Below, one piece after another: positions 44,745 through 53,868 of a stretch of DNA of 64,000 nt (its first letter is position 1; every line of letters begins with the position of its first letter). Source of the DNA: Streptomyces jeddahensis. GTDB taxonomy: Bacteria > Actinomycetota > Actinomycetes > Streptomycetales > Streptomycetaceae. Under the pieces are notes generated by a model. It saw only the letters and a program-made list of their open reading frames with translations, had not been told where the DNA came from and did not search any database. Location: positions 62,001-126,000 of the forward strand of contig NZ_LOHS01000071.1 in assembly GCF_001642995.1 (NCBI RefSeq), given 5' to 3'. Both the position numbers and the translations under genes were made by a program.

Positions 44745-46622
44745 ATGAACTCGCAGTCGCAGGTGAACTCGCAGTCCACAGCGCAGCTGAAGTCGCAGTC
44801 GAACCCTCAGTCGGCTCAGCAGCCCCTTCCGTCGGCCTCTCATCCTGAACCGCATCCCGCCGCGCCGGGATCGGCGCCGTCCGTGATCTCGGCGATCGTC
44901 GTCGACGAGCTCGTCCGGGGCGGGGTCGAGACGTTCGTCTACTGCCCCGGTTCGAGGAACGGCCCCCTCGGATTCGAACTCACCCGGCTGGCCGACGCGG
45001 GGGACATCAGCCTCCACGTGCGGCTGGACGAGCGGTCCGCAGCCTTTCTCGCCCTCGGCATGACGAAGGCGACGGGTGTTCCGGCCGCGGTCGTGACCAC
45101 CTCCGGTACGGCGGTGGCGAACTTGCTGCCCGCCGTGACGGAGGCCAACTACTCCCGGATCCCCATCGTTCTCCTGACGGCGAACCGCCCGCTCGCCGTC
45201 CTCGGCACGGGGGCCTCGCAGACCGTCGAGCAGACCCAGCTGCTCACCTCGCAGGTGCGTCATGTCCAGCACGTAGAGGTCGGGGCGGAGCTGACTCCGG
45301 ACACGAACGGCGCCGTACGTTCGCAGATCTGCCACGCCCTGGGCATCGGGGCCGGACGGCTCCAGGGGCGGCCCGGCCCCGTGCAGATCGATGTGCCGCT
45401 GCCGTCCGGACTCCCGCCCGAGCAGCGCAACGTGCCCTTCCCTGCCGGTCGTACGGAAGGGCGGCCATGGATCCGGACCACGTCCCGGAGCCACGTGCCC
45501 CAGACACCGTACGAGGTCGATCTCCGGCGCCCGACGGTCGTCGTCGCGGGCGACGGGGCGGACCTCACGGCCGTACCCGACACCATCGCGTGCGTCGCCG
45601 AACCGACCGCCGACACCGGCGGGCGTACGTCCCTGCACCCCTGGGTGCTGGACCACATACGGCCGGAACAGGTCGTGGTCTGCGGCCGTCCGACGCTGCA
45701 CCGGAATGTGGGGCGGTTGCTGGCCCGCTCCGACGTCACCGCCGTCGTCGTCGGTGACGGCGACGACTGGATCTATGCCGCTCCGCACATCGACGTGCTG
45801 ACTGCGCACCTGGAGTTCACCGGTGAAGTGACCGCGTCGTGGGCGGAGGAGCTCGCGCGGGTCGACCGGGCCCTGCGGCGTGCGTGGTCGGACGTCCTGG
45901 GCGACGGCGGCCGGCCGCGCACCGGTCTGGACGTCGCGAGAGCGGTGCTCGACGCACTCGAACCCGGTGATCTGCTCTGGCTCGGGGCCTCGAATCCGGT
46001 CAGGGACGTGTCGTTGACGGGGTCCGTGCCCTCCGGGGTCCAGGTGCTGTCGAACCGCGGTGTCGCCGGCATCGACGGCAATGTCAGCGGGGCCGTGGGG
46101 GCCGCACTGGCCGTACCCGAACGCACTGTCGTCGCGCTGGTCGGCGATCTCACCTTCGCCTACGACGCGTCCGGTCTGCAGGCCGGCGTTCTGGAGCGGG
46201 TGCCGGACAACCTGATCGTCGTCGTCTCGAACGACGCGGGCGGCGGCATATTCGAGGTACTGGAGCAGGGGCATCCCACATACAAGACGGACCCCTACGC
46301 CGACACCTTCGAGCGGATCTACGGCACTCCGCAGAACGTCGACTTCGAAGCCTTGTGTCACTCCTACTCGGTCTCCCACCGCACCGTGGACACCGACGAA
46401 CTCGGCACCGCCCTGTCGGCGGCTCGTCACGCGAACAGGCCGTGCGTCCTCGAGGTCCCCGTCTCCCGCACGACGTTGCGCGACGTCCACGCGGCGGCAC
46501 GGCAGGGTGTCGACGCCGTGCTCGCCCCCACGTTCTCCCCGGCCGGGCGGCTCATCACGGCGGACGCTGCCGGTGCGCCCGTCCTCGTCGGTCAGTCAAC
46601 GAGCCAGGCCATGAGGCCATGA
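44745..46622 (+). CDS. menD: SEPHCHC synthase MenD
   Basis: 625 aa ThDP enzyme joining isochorismate and 2-oxoglutarate. The ThDP-activating Glu is E96 in HVRLDERSAAF; CPGSRNGPLGFEL, TTSGTAVANLLPAVTEANYS and the Mg/ThDP motif GDLTFAYDASG ... SNDAGGGIFEVLEQG match mycobacterial MenD. The first 48 residues are an added Ser/Gln-rich extension built from repeated TCGCAGTC-like units; domain homology begins at ISAIVVDELVRGGV. GGAG lies 4 nt before the ATG at 44745. First gene of a four-gene unit. Confidence 0.92.
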   Translation: MNSQSQVNSQSTAQLKSQSNPQSAQQPLPSASHPEPHPAAPGSAPSVISAIVVDELVRGGVETFVYCPGSRNGPLGFELTRLADAGDISLHVRLDERSAAFLALGMTKATGVPAAVVTTSGTAVANLLPAVTEANYSRIPIVLLTANRPLAVLGTGASQTVEQTQLLTSQVRHVQHVEVGAELTPDTNGAVRSQICHALGIGAGRLQGRPGPVQIDVPLPSGLPPEQRNVPFPAGRTEGRPWIRTTSRSHVPQTPYEVDLRRPTVVVAGDGADLTAVPDTIACVAEPTADTGGRTSLHPWVLDHIRPEQVVVCGRPTLHRNVGRLLARSDVTAVVVGDGDDWIYAAPHIDVLTAHLEFTGEVTASWAEELARVDRALRRAWSDVLGDGGRPRTGLDVARAVLDALEPGDLLWLGASNPVRDVSLTGSVPSGVQVLSNRGVAGIDGNVSGAVGAALAVPERTVVALVGDLTFAYDASGLQAGVLERVPDNLIVVVSNDAGGGIFEVLEQGHPTYKTDPYADTFERIYGTPQNVDFEALCHSYSVSHRTVDTDELGTALSAARHANRPCVLEVPVSRTTLRDVHAAARQGVDAVLAPTFSPAGRLITADAAGAPVLVGQSTSQAMRP

Positions 46623-46644
46623 GTCAGTCAACGGGAGTACGGAC

Positions 46645-47655
46645 ATGACCCTTGAGATACCGGCCTCATCAACGGCGGCCGGTCCGACCACCGAGGACGC
46701 CGTCGGCAACCGCAGTACCAACCCGGCCGCCAACCCGTTCGATCCTGCGTGCTGGCGGAAGGTCGAGGGCTTCGACGACCTGCGTGACACGACGTACCAC
46801 CGCGGTGTCGAACGCGACGCCGACGGCCACGTCGTACAGGACCTTCCGTGGGTACGGATCGCCTTGGACCGTCCGGAGGTGCGCAACGCGTTCCGGCCCG
46901 GGACGGTCGACGAGCTGTACCGCACGTTGGACCACGCCCGGATGTCCTCGGATGTCGGTGCGGTCATCCTGACCGGCAACGGCCCCTCGCCCAGGGACGG
47001 CGGCTGGGCGTTCTGCTCGGGAGGCGATCAGCGCGTCCGAGGCCGCGACGGCTACCGCTACGCCGACGGCGACACCGCGGCGGACATCGACCCGGCTCGC
47101 GCCGGCCGGCTGCACATCCTGGAGGTGCAGCGCCAGATCCGCACCATGCCCAAGGTCGTCATCGCCGCCGTGTCCGGCTGGGCGGCCGGCGGAGGGCATT
47201 CGCTGCATGTGGTCTGCGATCTCACCATCGCCTCCCGCGAGTTCGGCAGGTTCAAGCAGACGGACGCCACGGTGGGCTCGTTCGACGCCGGCTACGGGTC
47301 CGCGCTGCTGGCCCGACAGGTGGGCCAGAAGTTCGCCCGCGAGATCTTCTTCCTCGCCCGCGAGATCGATGCCGATCGCATGCACGCGATGGGAGCGGTC
47401 AACGAGGTCGTCCCGCACGCGGAGCTGGAGCGTACGGCGATCGAGTACTGCCGTGCCGTGACGGCCCAGTCCCCGCAGGCGACCCGGATGCTGAAGTTCG
47501 CCTTCAACCTCCCCGACGACGGCATGGTCGGGCAGCAGGTCTTCGCCGGGGAGGCGACCCGCCTGGCCTATATGACCGACGAGGCCGTCGAAGGACGCAA
47601 CGCCTTCCTGGAGAAGCGTGCTCCCGACTGGTCCGGCCACCCCTACTACTTCTGA
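46645..47655 (+). CDS. menB: 1,4-Dihydroxy-2-naphthoyl-CoA synthase
   Basis: 336 aa crotonase-superfamily enzyme cyclising o-succinylbenzoyl-CoA. The oxyanion-hole segment SGWAAGGGHSLHVVCD, the TDATVGSFDAGYGS active-site loop and the C-terminal DWSGHPYYF, typical of MenB, are seen. GGGAG upstream of the ATG. It lies 22 nt after menD and 10 nt before menE. Confidence 0.94.
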   Translation: MTLEIPASSTAAGPTTEDAVGNRSTNPAANPFDPACWRKVEGFDDLRDTTYHRGVERDADGHVVQDLPWVRIALDRPEVRNAFRPGTVDELYRTLDHARMSSDVGAVILTGNGPSPRDGGWAFCSGGDQRVRGRDGYRYADGDTAADIDPARAGRLHILEVQRQIRTMPKVVIAAVSGWAAGGGHSLHVVCDLTIASREFGRFKQTDATVGSFDAGYGSALLARQVGQKFAREIFFLAREIDADRMHAMGAVNEVVPHAELERTAIEYCRAVTAQSPQATRMLKFAFNLPDDGMVGQQVFAGEATRLAYMTDEAVEGRNAFLEKRAPDWSGHPYYF

Positions 47656-47665
47656 GGGAGGGGCT

Positions 47666-48895
47666 GTGTCCGTCATCCCTTTGCGGCCCGTCGTACTGCC
47701 CGAGGACCCCGCCGGGGCCGTCGATGTCCTCCTGCGCTCGACCGAGGACATGTACGACGGCGGTCACGCGATCGCCCCGGTCACGAGCGTCGCTCAGGCG
47801 CGGGACCTGGCCCGGACCGTCCCCGACGGCACCGGAGTGGTGCTGTCGACGTCGGGTTCGACCGGCGTTCCGAAGCGGACGGTCATCCCGCGGAGCGCGC
47901 TGCTGGCCTTCTGTTCGGCATCGCTGAACCGGCTCGGCGGCGGCGGCAGTTGGCTGCTGTGCCTGCCGGCCGGATTCGTGGCCGGGTTCCAGGTCGTCTC
48001 CCGCGCCGTCATCGGCGGGGCGGGTGTGACACCGCTCGGCAACGGCCGGTTCGACGCCGTGCGCTTCGCGGCGGCCGCCCGCCGCATGGGGTCCGGCCGA
48101 CGGTACACGGCGCTGGTCCCCACCCAGGTCAAGCGCCTGCTCGCGGACGCCGACGCCAGGGCCGCCCTGGCGGACTTCGACAAGGTCCTGGTCGGCGGGG
48201 CACCCCTCGACCACGCCACGGCCGCGCGTCTGCGTGAGATCACGGACGTCGTGGTGACGTACGGCATGACGGAGACCGGCGGCGGATGCGTCTACGACGG
48301 ACAGCCGCTCGACGGCGTGCGGCTGCGCATCGTGGACGGCATCGTCCATGTCGGCGGTGACACGGTGGCGAGCGGCTATCTCGGTGCGGCCGGCGAGGAA
48401 TCGGCCAGGTTCTACACCGACGGCGGCCGGCGCTGGTTCCGGACCTCCGACCGAGGCCGCTGGGACGACGACGGCCACCTGATCCCACTCGGCCGGGCCG
48501 ACGACCTCATCAACACCGGCGGGGTCAAGGTCTCCGCAGAAGCCGTGGAGCGGATCCTGGTCGGCGTCGACTGGGTCGACAGCGCCGTGGTCATGGGACT
48601 TCCCGACCACGAGTGGGGCGAACTCGTCTGCGCCTACGTCATCCCGCGCGCGGGAACGACGACCCGGGACACCGAAGCGCTCCGGGACCGGATACGCGGG
48701 CAGATGGGCGGGACGGCGATCCTGAAGAAGATCGTCTTCAGCGACGACGTGCCCCTGCTGCCGAATTCGAAGATCGACCGGCTGGAGATCCGTGAGCGGC
48801 TGAGGGCCGCCATGAGCAGCGCAGGTGCTCGCAGCAGTACTCACCGCAGTTGTCACGGCAGTAGTCACAGCAGGGAAGGCGGACATGGCAGTTGA
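47666..48895 (+). CDS. menE: o-Succinylbenzoate-CoA ligase
   Basis: 409 aa ANL-superfamily ligase. AMP-binding P-loop STSGSTGVPKRTVI, YGMTETGGG, SDRGRWDDDGHLIPLGRADD and the catalytic Lys in NSKIDRLEIRERL. The length is intermediate between E. coli and mycobacterial MenE. The last 25 residues are Ser/His-rich, encoded by imperfect CACCGCAGTT-like repeats, an odd tail shared in style with the MenD N-terminus. GTG at 47666 with GGGAGGG upstream. Confidence 0.9.
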   Translation: MSVIPLRPVVLPEDPAGAVDVLLRSTEDMYDGGHAIAPVTSVAQARDLARTVPDGTGVVLSTSGSTGVPKRTVIPRSALLAFCSASLNRLGGGGSWLLCLPAGFVAGFQVVSRAVIGGAGVTPLGNGRFDAVRFAAAARRMGSGRRYTALVPTQVKRLLADADARAALADFDKVLVGGAPLDHATAARLREITDVVVTYGMTETGGGCVYDGQPLDGVRLRIVDGIVHVGGDTVASGYLGAAGEESARFYTDGGRRWFRTSDRGRWDDDGHLIPLGRADDLINTGGVKVSAEAVERILVGVDWVDSAVVMGLPDHEWGELVCAYVIPRAGTTTRDTEALRDRIRGQMGGTAILKKIVFSDDVPLLPNSKIDRLEIRERLRAAMSSAGARSSTHRSCHGSSHSREGGHGS

Positions 48896-49057
48896 CGTGT
48901 TCTGGCGGTGTCCTTCGGCGACACCTCCGCCCTCGCCACCGCCATGGCCATGGAAGGGCGTTCGACTGCGTCGAGCTCAACGCCGCCAACGGCTGTCTCC
49001 TGCCGATTGCGGACCCCAGGCGTTTCTGCGGCGGCGACAGGAAAGGACACACCGACC

Positions 49058-50302
49058 ATGAACCGTGGACTGACCCGAGCCGGCCGCGGACCCATGCCTG
49101 ACCACGCGAGGCCACGGACAGGCCGTTCCCGGCGACGCCTGATCGCCGCGCCGGCTGGATTCCTCCTCCACGGCCCCAGCGGCTCCGTCGGGCTCGACGG
49201 CCCACTGACCAGCTTCAGGGGCCTGTCCGAGGCGGAGAACGCCGTACGCGAGGGAACGCACGGAAACATCGTCGCGGGCGCGGTTCCGTTCGACCAGGAA
49301 TCAGGAACCTCGTCGTTCTACCTGGGACGGCGCGTTACCGGCCGACCGGCCGTCCTTGGGCGGCCCACCCGACGCAGTCAGTTCGTCCCCGACGTCATCT
49401 TCAACGACACCGAGATCGCCGGTTACATACGCATGGTCGATCACGTGCTGCCGATGCTGCGGTCGCCGAACGACGTCTTGGAGAAGATCGTCGCGGCACG
49501 AGCCGAACGGTTCTTCACCACCGAGCCCGTCGACCCGCTGCAGCTGTACGGGCGGATCGTGGACATGTACCCCCGGGTCCACAGCTACCTCGTAGAGCAC
49601 CTGGAGACTCCCGGTGTCTACACCATGGGGGCAAGCCCGGAGCTCTTCGTGAAGAAGACCGGCGACATCGTCACCATGACCCCGTTGGCCGGAACCATCC
49701 CACGGAACCCGTCGCTGTCCACGCCGGAGGACACGGCGCGGGCCCATGCCGAACTGTTCACCGACAAGTATCTGGTCGAGCATCGTCACCTGGTCGAGTT
49801 CATGCTGAAGGGCCTGGCACCGTTCTGCACTGTGGTGGACCACACCCACGAACCCCAGCTGATCGATGTGCCCGGCGTCTGGCACCTGGGAACGCCCATC
49901 CGCGGCCGCCTGACCAGCCCCGGGGTACGCGTCGCCGATCTCGTGTCGGCACTCCACCCGTCGCCGGCCGTATGCGGCGTCCCCCAAAGCGCATCGCTCC
50001 AACTGATCACAACGAACGAATCGCCGCGTGGCTACTACGGCGGGCTCGTCGGCTGGCTCGACAGCAACGGCGACTGCGAGCTGTACATGGCGCTGCGCGG
50101 CCTCGACTTCGATGCACGGAACGGCTGCCTGACCCTCCGGGCCGGTGGCGGCATCGTCAAAGGCAGCCGCATGGACGTCGAGTTCACGGAGACCACGGCG
50201 AAGCTCGCAACGATGCGTCGAGTGCTGGGCATCACGCCGCTTCTCGAGGCGTCCGCGTCCTCCCGTTCCGGCCGGCCCGTGCGAGAAGCCGCGAACGCCT
50301 GA
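49058..50302 (+). CDS. menF: Isochorismate synthase
   Basis: 414 aa chorismate-utilising enzyme (MenF/EntC/DhbC). It supplies isochorismate to MenD. The general-base Lys in LEKIVAARAERFF, GVYTMGASPELFV, MTPLAGTIPR, WHLGTPIRGRL, LHPSPAVCGVP, YYGGLVGWLDSNGDCELYMA and AGGGIVKGS are all recognisable. The start at 49058 is chosen for AGGAAAGGA 10 nt upstream; GTG at 48908 would add 50 low-complexity residues. Salicylate or siderophore use of isochorismate is the alternative, but the men neighbours make quinone chemistry likely. Confidence 0.87.
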   Translation: MNRGLTRAGRGPMPDHARPRTGRSRRRLIAAPAGFLLHGPSGSVGLDGPLTSFRGLSEAENAVREGTHGNIVAGAVPFDQESGTSSFYLGRRVTGRPAVLGRPTRRSQFVPDVIFNDTEIAGYIRMVDHVLPMLRSPNDVLEKIVAARAERFFTTEPVDPLQLYGRIVDMYPRVHSYLVEHLETPGVYTMGASPELFVKKTGDIVTMTPLAGTIPRNPSLSTPEDTARAHAELFTDKYLVEHRHLVEFMLKGLAPFCTVVDHTHEPQLIDVPGVWHLGTPIRGRLTSPGVRVADLVSALHPSPAVCGVPQSASLQLITTNESPRGYYGGLVGWLDSNGDCELYMALRGLDFDARNGCLTLRAGGGIVKGSRMDVEFTETTAKLATMRRVLGITPLLEASASSRSGRPVREAANA

Positions 50303-50388
50303 CGCCTGAACGTCACTTCCTCCGCGTCCACCGGCCGCATCAATCCTGCAGCAGCGGCCGTGCGGGGCCGTAGAGGCCAGGCTGATTC

Positions 50389-50415
50389 TCAGCCCGTCCG
50401 GCGCTTGAGGACGAG
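50389..50415 (+). repeat. Second copy of the Streptomyces intergenic repeat core
   Basis: TCAGCCCGTCCGGCGCTTGA then GGACGAG, differing in one base from 14441-14467. It sits in the 292-nt gap between the convergent menF and pdxA genes, its usual kind of location. Further downstream similarity to the sox copy is weak. Confidence 0.75.
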
Positions 50416-50594
50416 CCCGTTACCGGGGCCGACCCGTTGCGGGTCAGCGGTGGTAGCGGGCAGAGCCCTGTGTGTGACGCCCACCGGCCCCTGGGCACGG
50501 CAAGGCCGGGGGACCGGTGGCGTCGTTCGGTGAGGAGTGGGGGATACCGGATCCGGGGAAGGACTCCACCTGTTCCAGGAGTGGGCCGGCCGAG

Positions 50595-51611
50595 TCAGCG
50601 CGCGGCTGCAGCCTTGCGGCGCGCGCCGATCTTGACCGCGAGGTCGAAGGCATTCTGGATCGAGCCCGTGTTGGCGATGCCCTTGCCGACGACATCGAAG
50701 GCCGTGCCGTGGGCGGGTGTGCAGATCGGTACGGAGAGACCACCGGCGACGGTGACGCCGCCGTCGAAGCCCATCAGCTTCATCGCGATCTGCCCCTGGT
50801 CGTGGTACATGGTCAGGATGCCGTCGAACTCGCCGGCCCGGGCCCGCAGGAAGATCGTGTCAGAGGGGAACGGCCCCTTCGCGTCGATCCCGTCCGCGAC
50901 CAGGTCACCGACCGCCGGAGCGATGATGTCGATCTCGTGGCGGCCGAACTTGCCGCTCTCGCCTGCGTGCGGGTTCAGGGCGCAGACGCCGATACGCGGT
51001 GAGTCGATCCCGGACTCGCGCAGCACCTTGTCCAGGAGCCGGCCGGCGGCAGCGGTGCTCTCGCGGGTGATCCCGGCGTCGACCTCAGCCAGGGAGACGT
51101 GGGAGGTGACCCGCGCCGTCCACAGGTTGGGCAGCACGTTGAGCTCGGAGGTGAAGTCCTCCTCGCCGAGAATGATCTCGAACCAGCGCAGCTCGTCCTG
51201 CTCCCGCATGCCCGCCAGGTGCAGCGAGGACTTGTTGAGCGGAGCGAAGACGATGGCGTCCACCTCGCCCTTCCTGGCGAGTTTCAGCGCGTGGCGCAGA
51301 TTGCTCATCGCCCACTGGCCGCCGGCCTCGGTGGCCGTCCTGCGCTCGAAGTCCGCGACGGGGCGTGCGGCGCTGTTGTCGTACAGCAGGGGCTTGCCGG
51401 GGGTCGGCTCGGTGACGTACTCGATCGGAGTGCCTGCGTCGTCGCCCGCGCTGCGCAGTTCGGCCTCGTCGGAGATGAGGATGATGTCTGCGGCGGCGGT
51501 GTTGTCGGGGCGGGAGAGCAGCTTCGCGATCAGTTCGGGTCCCACACCTGCCGGATCGCCGAGAGTGATGGCGATGCGGGGGCGGGCTTCAGCGGAAGCG
51601 GGGGTGTTCAT
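50595..51611 (-). CDS. pdxA2: PdxA2-type 4-phospho-threonate/erythronate dehydrogenase
   Basis: 338 aa, PdxA family. Metal-ligand histidines in TSHVSLAEV, NPHAGESGKFG and MYHDQGQIAMKLMG and the N-terminal GDPAGVGPEL are intact. In acid-sugar clusters such PdxA2 proteins oxidise and decarboxylate 4-phospho-D-threonate (or erythronate) to dihydroxyacetone phosphate, working with a DUF1537 kinase; such a kinase starts at 63462. True vitamin B6 PdxA is not expected in this context. ATGA overlap with tctA; last gene of the minus-strand operon. Confidence 0.87.
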   Translation of the reverse strand: MNTPASAEARPRIAITLGDPAGVGPELIAKLLSRPDNTAAADIILISDEAELRSAGDDAGTPIEYVTEPTPGKPLLYDNSAARPVADFERRTATEAGGQWAMSNLRHALKLARKGEVDAIVFAPLNKSSLHLAGMREQDELRWFEIILGEEDFTSELNVLPNLWTARVTSHVSLAEVDAGITRESTAAAGRLLDKVLRESGIDSPRIGVCALNPHAGESGKFGRHEIDIIAPAVGDLVADGIDAKGPFPSDTIFLRARAGEFDGILTMYHDQGQIAMKLMGFDGGVTVAGGLSVPICTPAHGTAFDVVGKGIANTGSIQNAFDLAVKIGARRKAAAAR

Positions 51612-53257
51612 GAGGACCTTTCTGAGGATATGTCGGAGTTGTCGGAGCGACTCTCGGTGACGGTCTGCGTGGTTCCGCTGTCCGTCTCTGCCCGGTGGGC
51701 AGGGAGCGAGGGTTCGGGGAATCGTGCGGCGGGGGCTTCAGAGGGGCGGCCGGCGCTGGAGTGCGTACCGGCGGCCTGCCCACGGCGGGCGGGCCGCAGC
51801 CGCTTGGCGGCGGTGGGACCCGCCACCAGGAGAAGGGCGAGCAGGAGGATGCCCACGGCGGTGGGGCTGGACAGCAGGACCATGGTGTCCCCGGCGGACA
51901 GTGCCGAGGTCTGCACCAGCGCCTTCTCGAAGAGCGGGCCGATGACCAGGCCCAGGACCAGCGGGGCCACCGGGAAGCTCAGGCGCTTCATCACATAGCC
52001 GACCAGGCCGAAGAAGATCACGATCCAGACGCTGAGCATGCTGTTCTTGACCGAGTAGGCGCCGATGAGGCTGGTCACGATGATCAGCGGGTACATGATC
52101 GCGTAGCGCACGCGCAGCAGCTGGGCGAGGACCGGGGCGAGCGGCAGGTTGAGGATCAGCAGGATCACGTTGCCGATGAAGAACGAGGCGAGCAGTCCCC
52201 ATACCAGGGTGGGCTGGTTCTCGAAGAGCAGTGGTCCTGGCTGGATTCCGTAGATCAGGAAGGCGCCGAGCAGGACGGCGGTGGTGGCGCCGCCCGGCAC
52301 GCCGAGGACCAGCGTAGGCACGAAGTTGGCGTTGGAGGCGGCGTTGGTGGCCGCGTCCGGGGCGACGACGCCCTCGATGGCGCCGGTGCCGAGCTTCCTG
52401 CGGTTCTTGGAGAACCTCTTCTCCGCGCCGTACGCCATGAAGGAGGCGAGCGTCGTCCCCGCGCCCGGCAGACAGCCGAGCAGGAAGCCGACGACGGTGC
52501 CGCGGGCGGTGGCCGGGGTGGCCCGCTTGAGGTCTGCCTTGGTGAGGAGCAGATCGCGGAAACGCGCTTTGATCGGCTCGGCCATGCCGATGTGCAACTG
52601 GTTGAGCAGCTCGCCTATGGCGAAGAGGCCGATCATCACCTCGACGTACGGCACGCCGCCGAAGAGGTCGATCTGGCCGAAGGTGTAGCGCGGGGTGCCG
52701 CTGCCGACGTCGACGCCGATGCAGGCGATGAGGATGCCGGTGAGGCCGAGGCCCATGCCGAGCAGCAGGTTGCGGCCGGAGAAGACCACGATGGTGCACA
52801 GGCCGAGGATCATCACGGCGAGCATCTCGGGCGGGCCGAAGTCCAGCGCCAGGTGGGCGAAGAAGGGGGCGACGGCGGCGAGCGCGAAGAGCGAGACCAT
52901 CGCCGAGACGAATGCGCCGAGCGCGGAGATGGCCAGCGCCGGCCCTGCCCGGCCCTGGCGCGCCATGCGATAGCCGTCGAGCGTGGAGACGACGGACGAG
53001 GCCTCGCCGGGCGTGGCGATCAGGATCGCGGTGATCGTCGCGCCGAACTGCGCGCCGTGGTAGATCCCGGCGAGCATGATCAGGGCGGTGAGCGGTGGGA
53101 AGGTGAGTGTGACCGGGATGAGGATGGCCACGCCGGTGGCCGAGCCGAGGCCCGGCAGGATGCCGATGACGGTGCCGAGCAGGACGCCGACGAAGCACCA
53201 CAGGAGGTTCTCGGCGCTGAGCGCGGCGCCGAAGCCGGTGACGATGTTGTCGATCAC
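51608..53257 (-). CDS. tctA: Tripartite tricarboxylate transporter large permease TctA
   Basis: 549 aa, about 12 membrane segments. The TctA signatures GILPGLGSATGVAILIPVTL near the N-terminus and GCLPGAGTTLASFMAYGAEK in the second half are present. Secondary, ion-driven uptake of a carboxylate together with TctB and TctC. The PdxA2 neighbour suggests a four-carbon sugar acid as cargo. A charged tail of about 55 residues follows the last helix. Confidence 0.92.
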   Translation of the reverse strand: MIDNIVTGFGAALSAENLLWCFVGVLLGTVIGILPGLGSATGVAILIPVTLTFPPLTALIMLAGIYHGAQFGATITAILIATPGEASSVVSTLDGYRMARQGRAGPALAISALGAFVSAMVSLFALAAVAPFFAHLALDFGPPEMLAVMILGLCTIVVFSGRNLLLGMGLGLTGILIACIGVDVGSGTPRYTFGQIDLFGGVPYVEVMIGLFAIGELLNQLHIGMAEPIKARFRDLLLTKADLKRATPATARGTVVGFLLGCLPGAGTTLASFMAYGAEKRFSKNRRKLGTGAIEGVVAPDAATNAASNANFVPTLVLGVPGGATTAVLLGAFLIYGIQPGPLLFENQPTLVWGLLASFFIGNVILLILNLPLAPVLAQLLRVRYAIMYPLIIVTSLIGAYSVKNSMLSVWIVIFFGLVGYVMKRLSFPVAPLVLGLVIGPLFEKALVQTSALSAGDTMVLLSSPTAVGILLLALLLVAGPTAAKRLRPARRGQAAGTHSSAGRPSEAPAARFPEPSLPAHRAETDSGTTQTVTESRSDNSDISSERSS

Positions 53258-53868
53258 AGCACGCTCCAGACGGCGGGGTCGAAGAGACCGAACGGCAGCG
53301 GGACGCGCAGGAGCACGACGAAGAGCAGATACGCCCCCACGAACCCACCGGCCGAGACGGCCAGCGCGACGGGCCAGGGCAGCCGCTCGGCGACGGCCGT
53401 GAGGAACAGCGTCATCAGGGCGAGGGCCGGAAGCATGCCGAGGAAGGGGATCAGCAGGGCCGTCACGACCATGACGAGGGTGACGGTGATCAACTTGCGG
53501 TGTACGGAGGCCTGTTCATGTGGGCCGGACGAGCTGGTCGCATCGGGCCGCCCTTCGGCTGCCTGCGGTGCGTCCGCTGCCAGTCCGTCGTCCGCCTGCC
53601 CGCCGTCACCTTCGAGGACGGAGCCGGTGCGCAGCTCCTGCCGGACGAGCGCAAGCCCGATGATCAGGAGCAGCGCACCCGCGACACGTGGCAGCGCGGC
53701 GGCACCGATGGTGCCGTCCTCCGGGTTGGTCCACGGGTATGCGAAGGAGCCGAGGAAGAACAGGGCGCCGACGGTGGCGAGTGTGCCGTGCGCGGCGAGC
53801 ACGGGGCGCCGCGCGCGGGTGGGGGCGGCGATCGTGGGGGCGGTCGGGGTGCCGGGCTCTGCGTTCAT
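53254..53868 (-). CDS. tctB: Tripartite tricarboxylate transporter small permease TctB
   Basis: 204 aa with four predicted membrane helices (GTLATVGALFFLGSFAYPWT, ALPRVAGALLLIIGLALV, TLVMVVTALLIPFLGMLPAL, WPVALAVSAGGFVGAYLLFV). TctB family by size, topology and position; sequence conservation in this family is low. ATGA overlaps on both sides with tctC and tctA. Confidence 0.85.
   Translation of the reverse strand: MNAEPGTPTAPTIAAPTRARRPVLAAHGTLATVGALFFLGSFAYPWTNPEDGTIGAAALPRVAGALLLIIGLALVRQELRTGSVLEGDGGQADDGLAADAPQAAEGRPDATSSSGPHEQASVHRKLITVTLVMVVTALLIPFLGMLPALALMTLFLTAVAERLPWPVALAVSAGGFVGAYLLFVVLLRVPLPFGLFDPAVWSVL

Noticed and set aside
48908..49057. Longer MenF start at GTG 48908
   Set aside because: It would add 50 low-complexity residues without family similarity; AGGAAAGGA before ATG 49058 is a much better initiation site.
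52281..52688. Long plus-strand frames opposite tctA and other genes
   Set aside because: Antisense frames of this sort occur opposite almost every gene in DNA of this base composition and show no family motifs.
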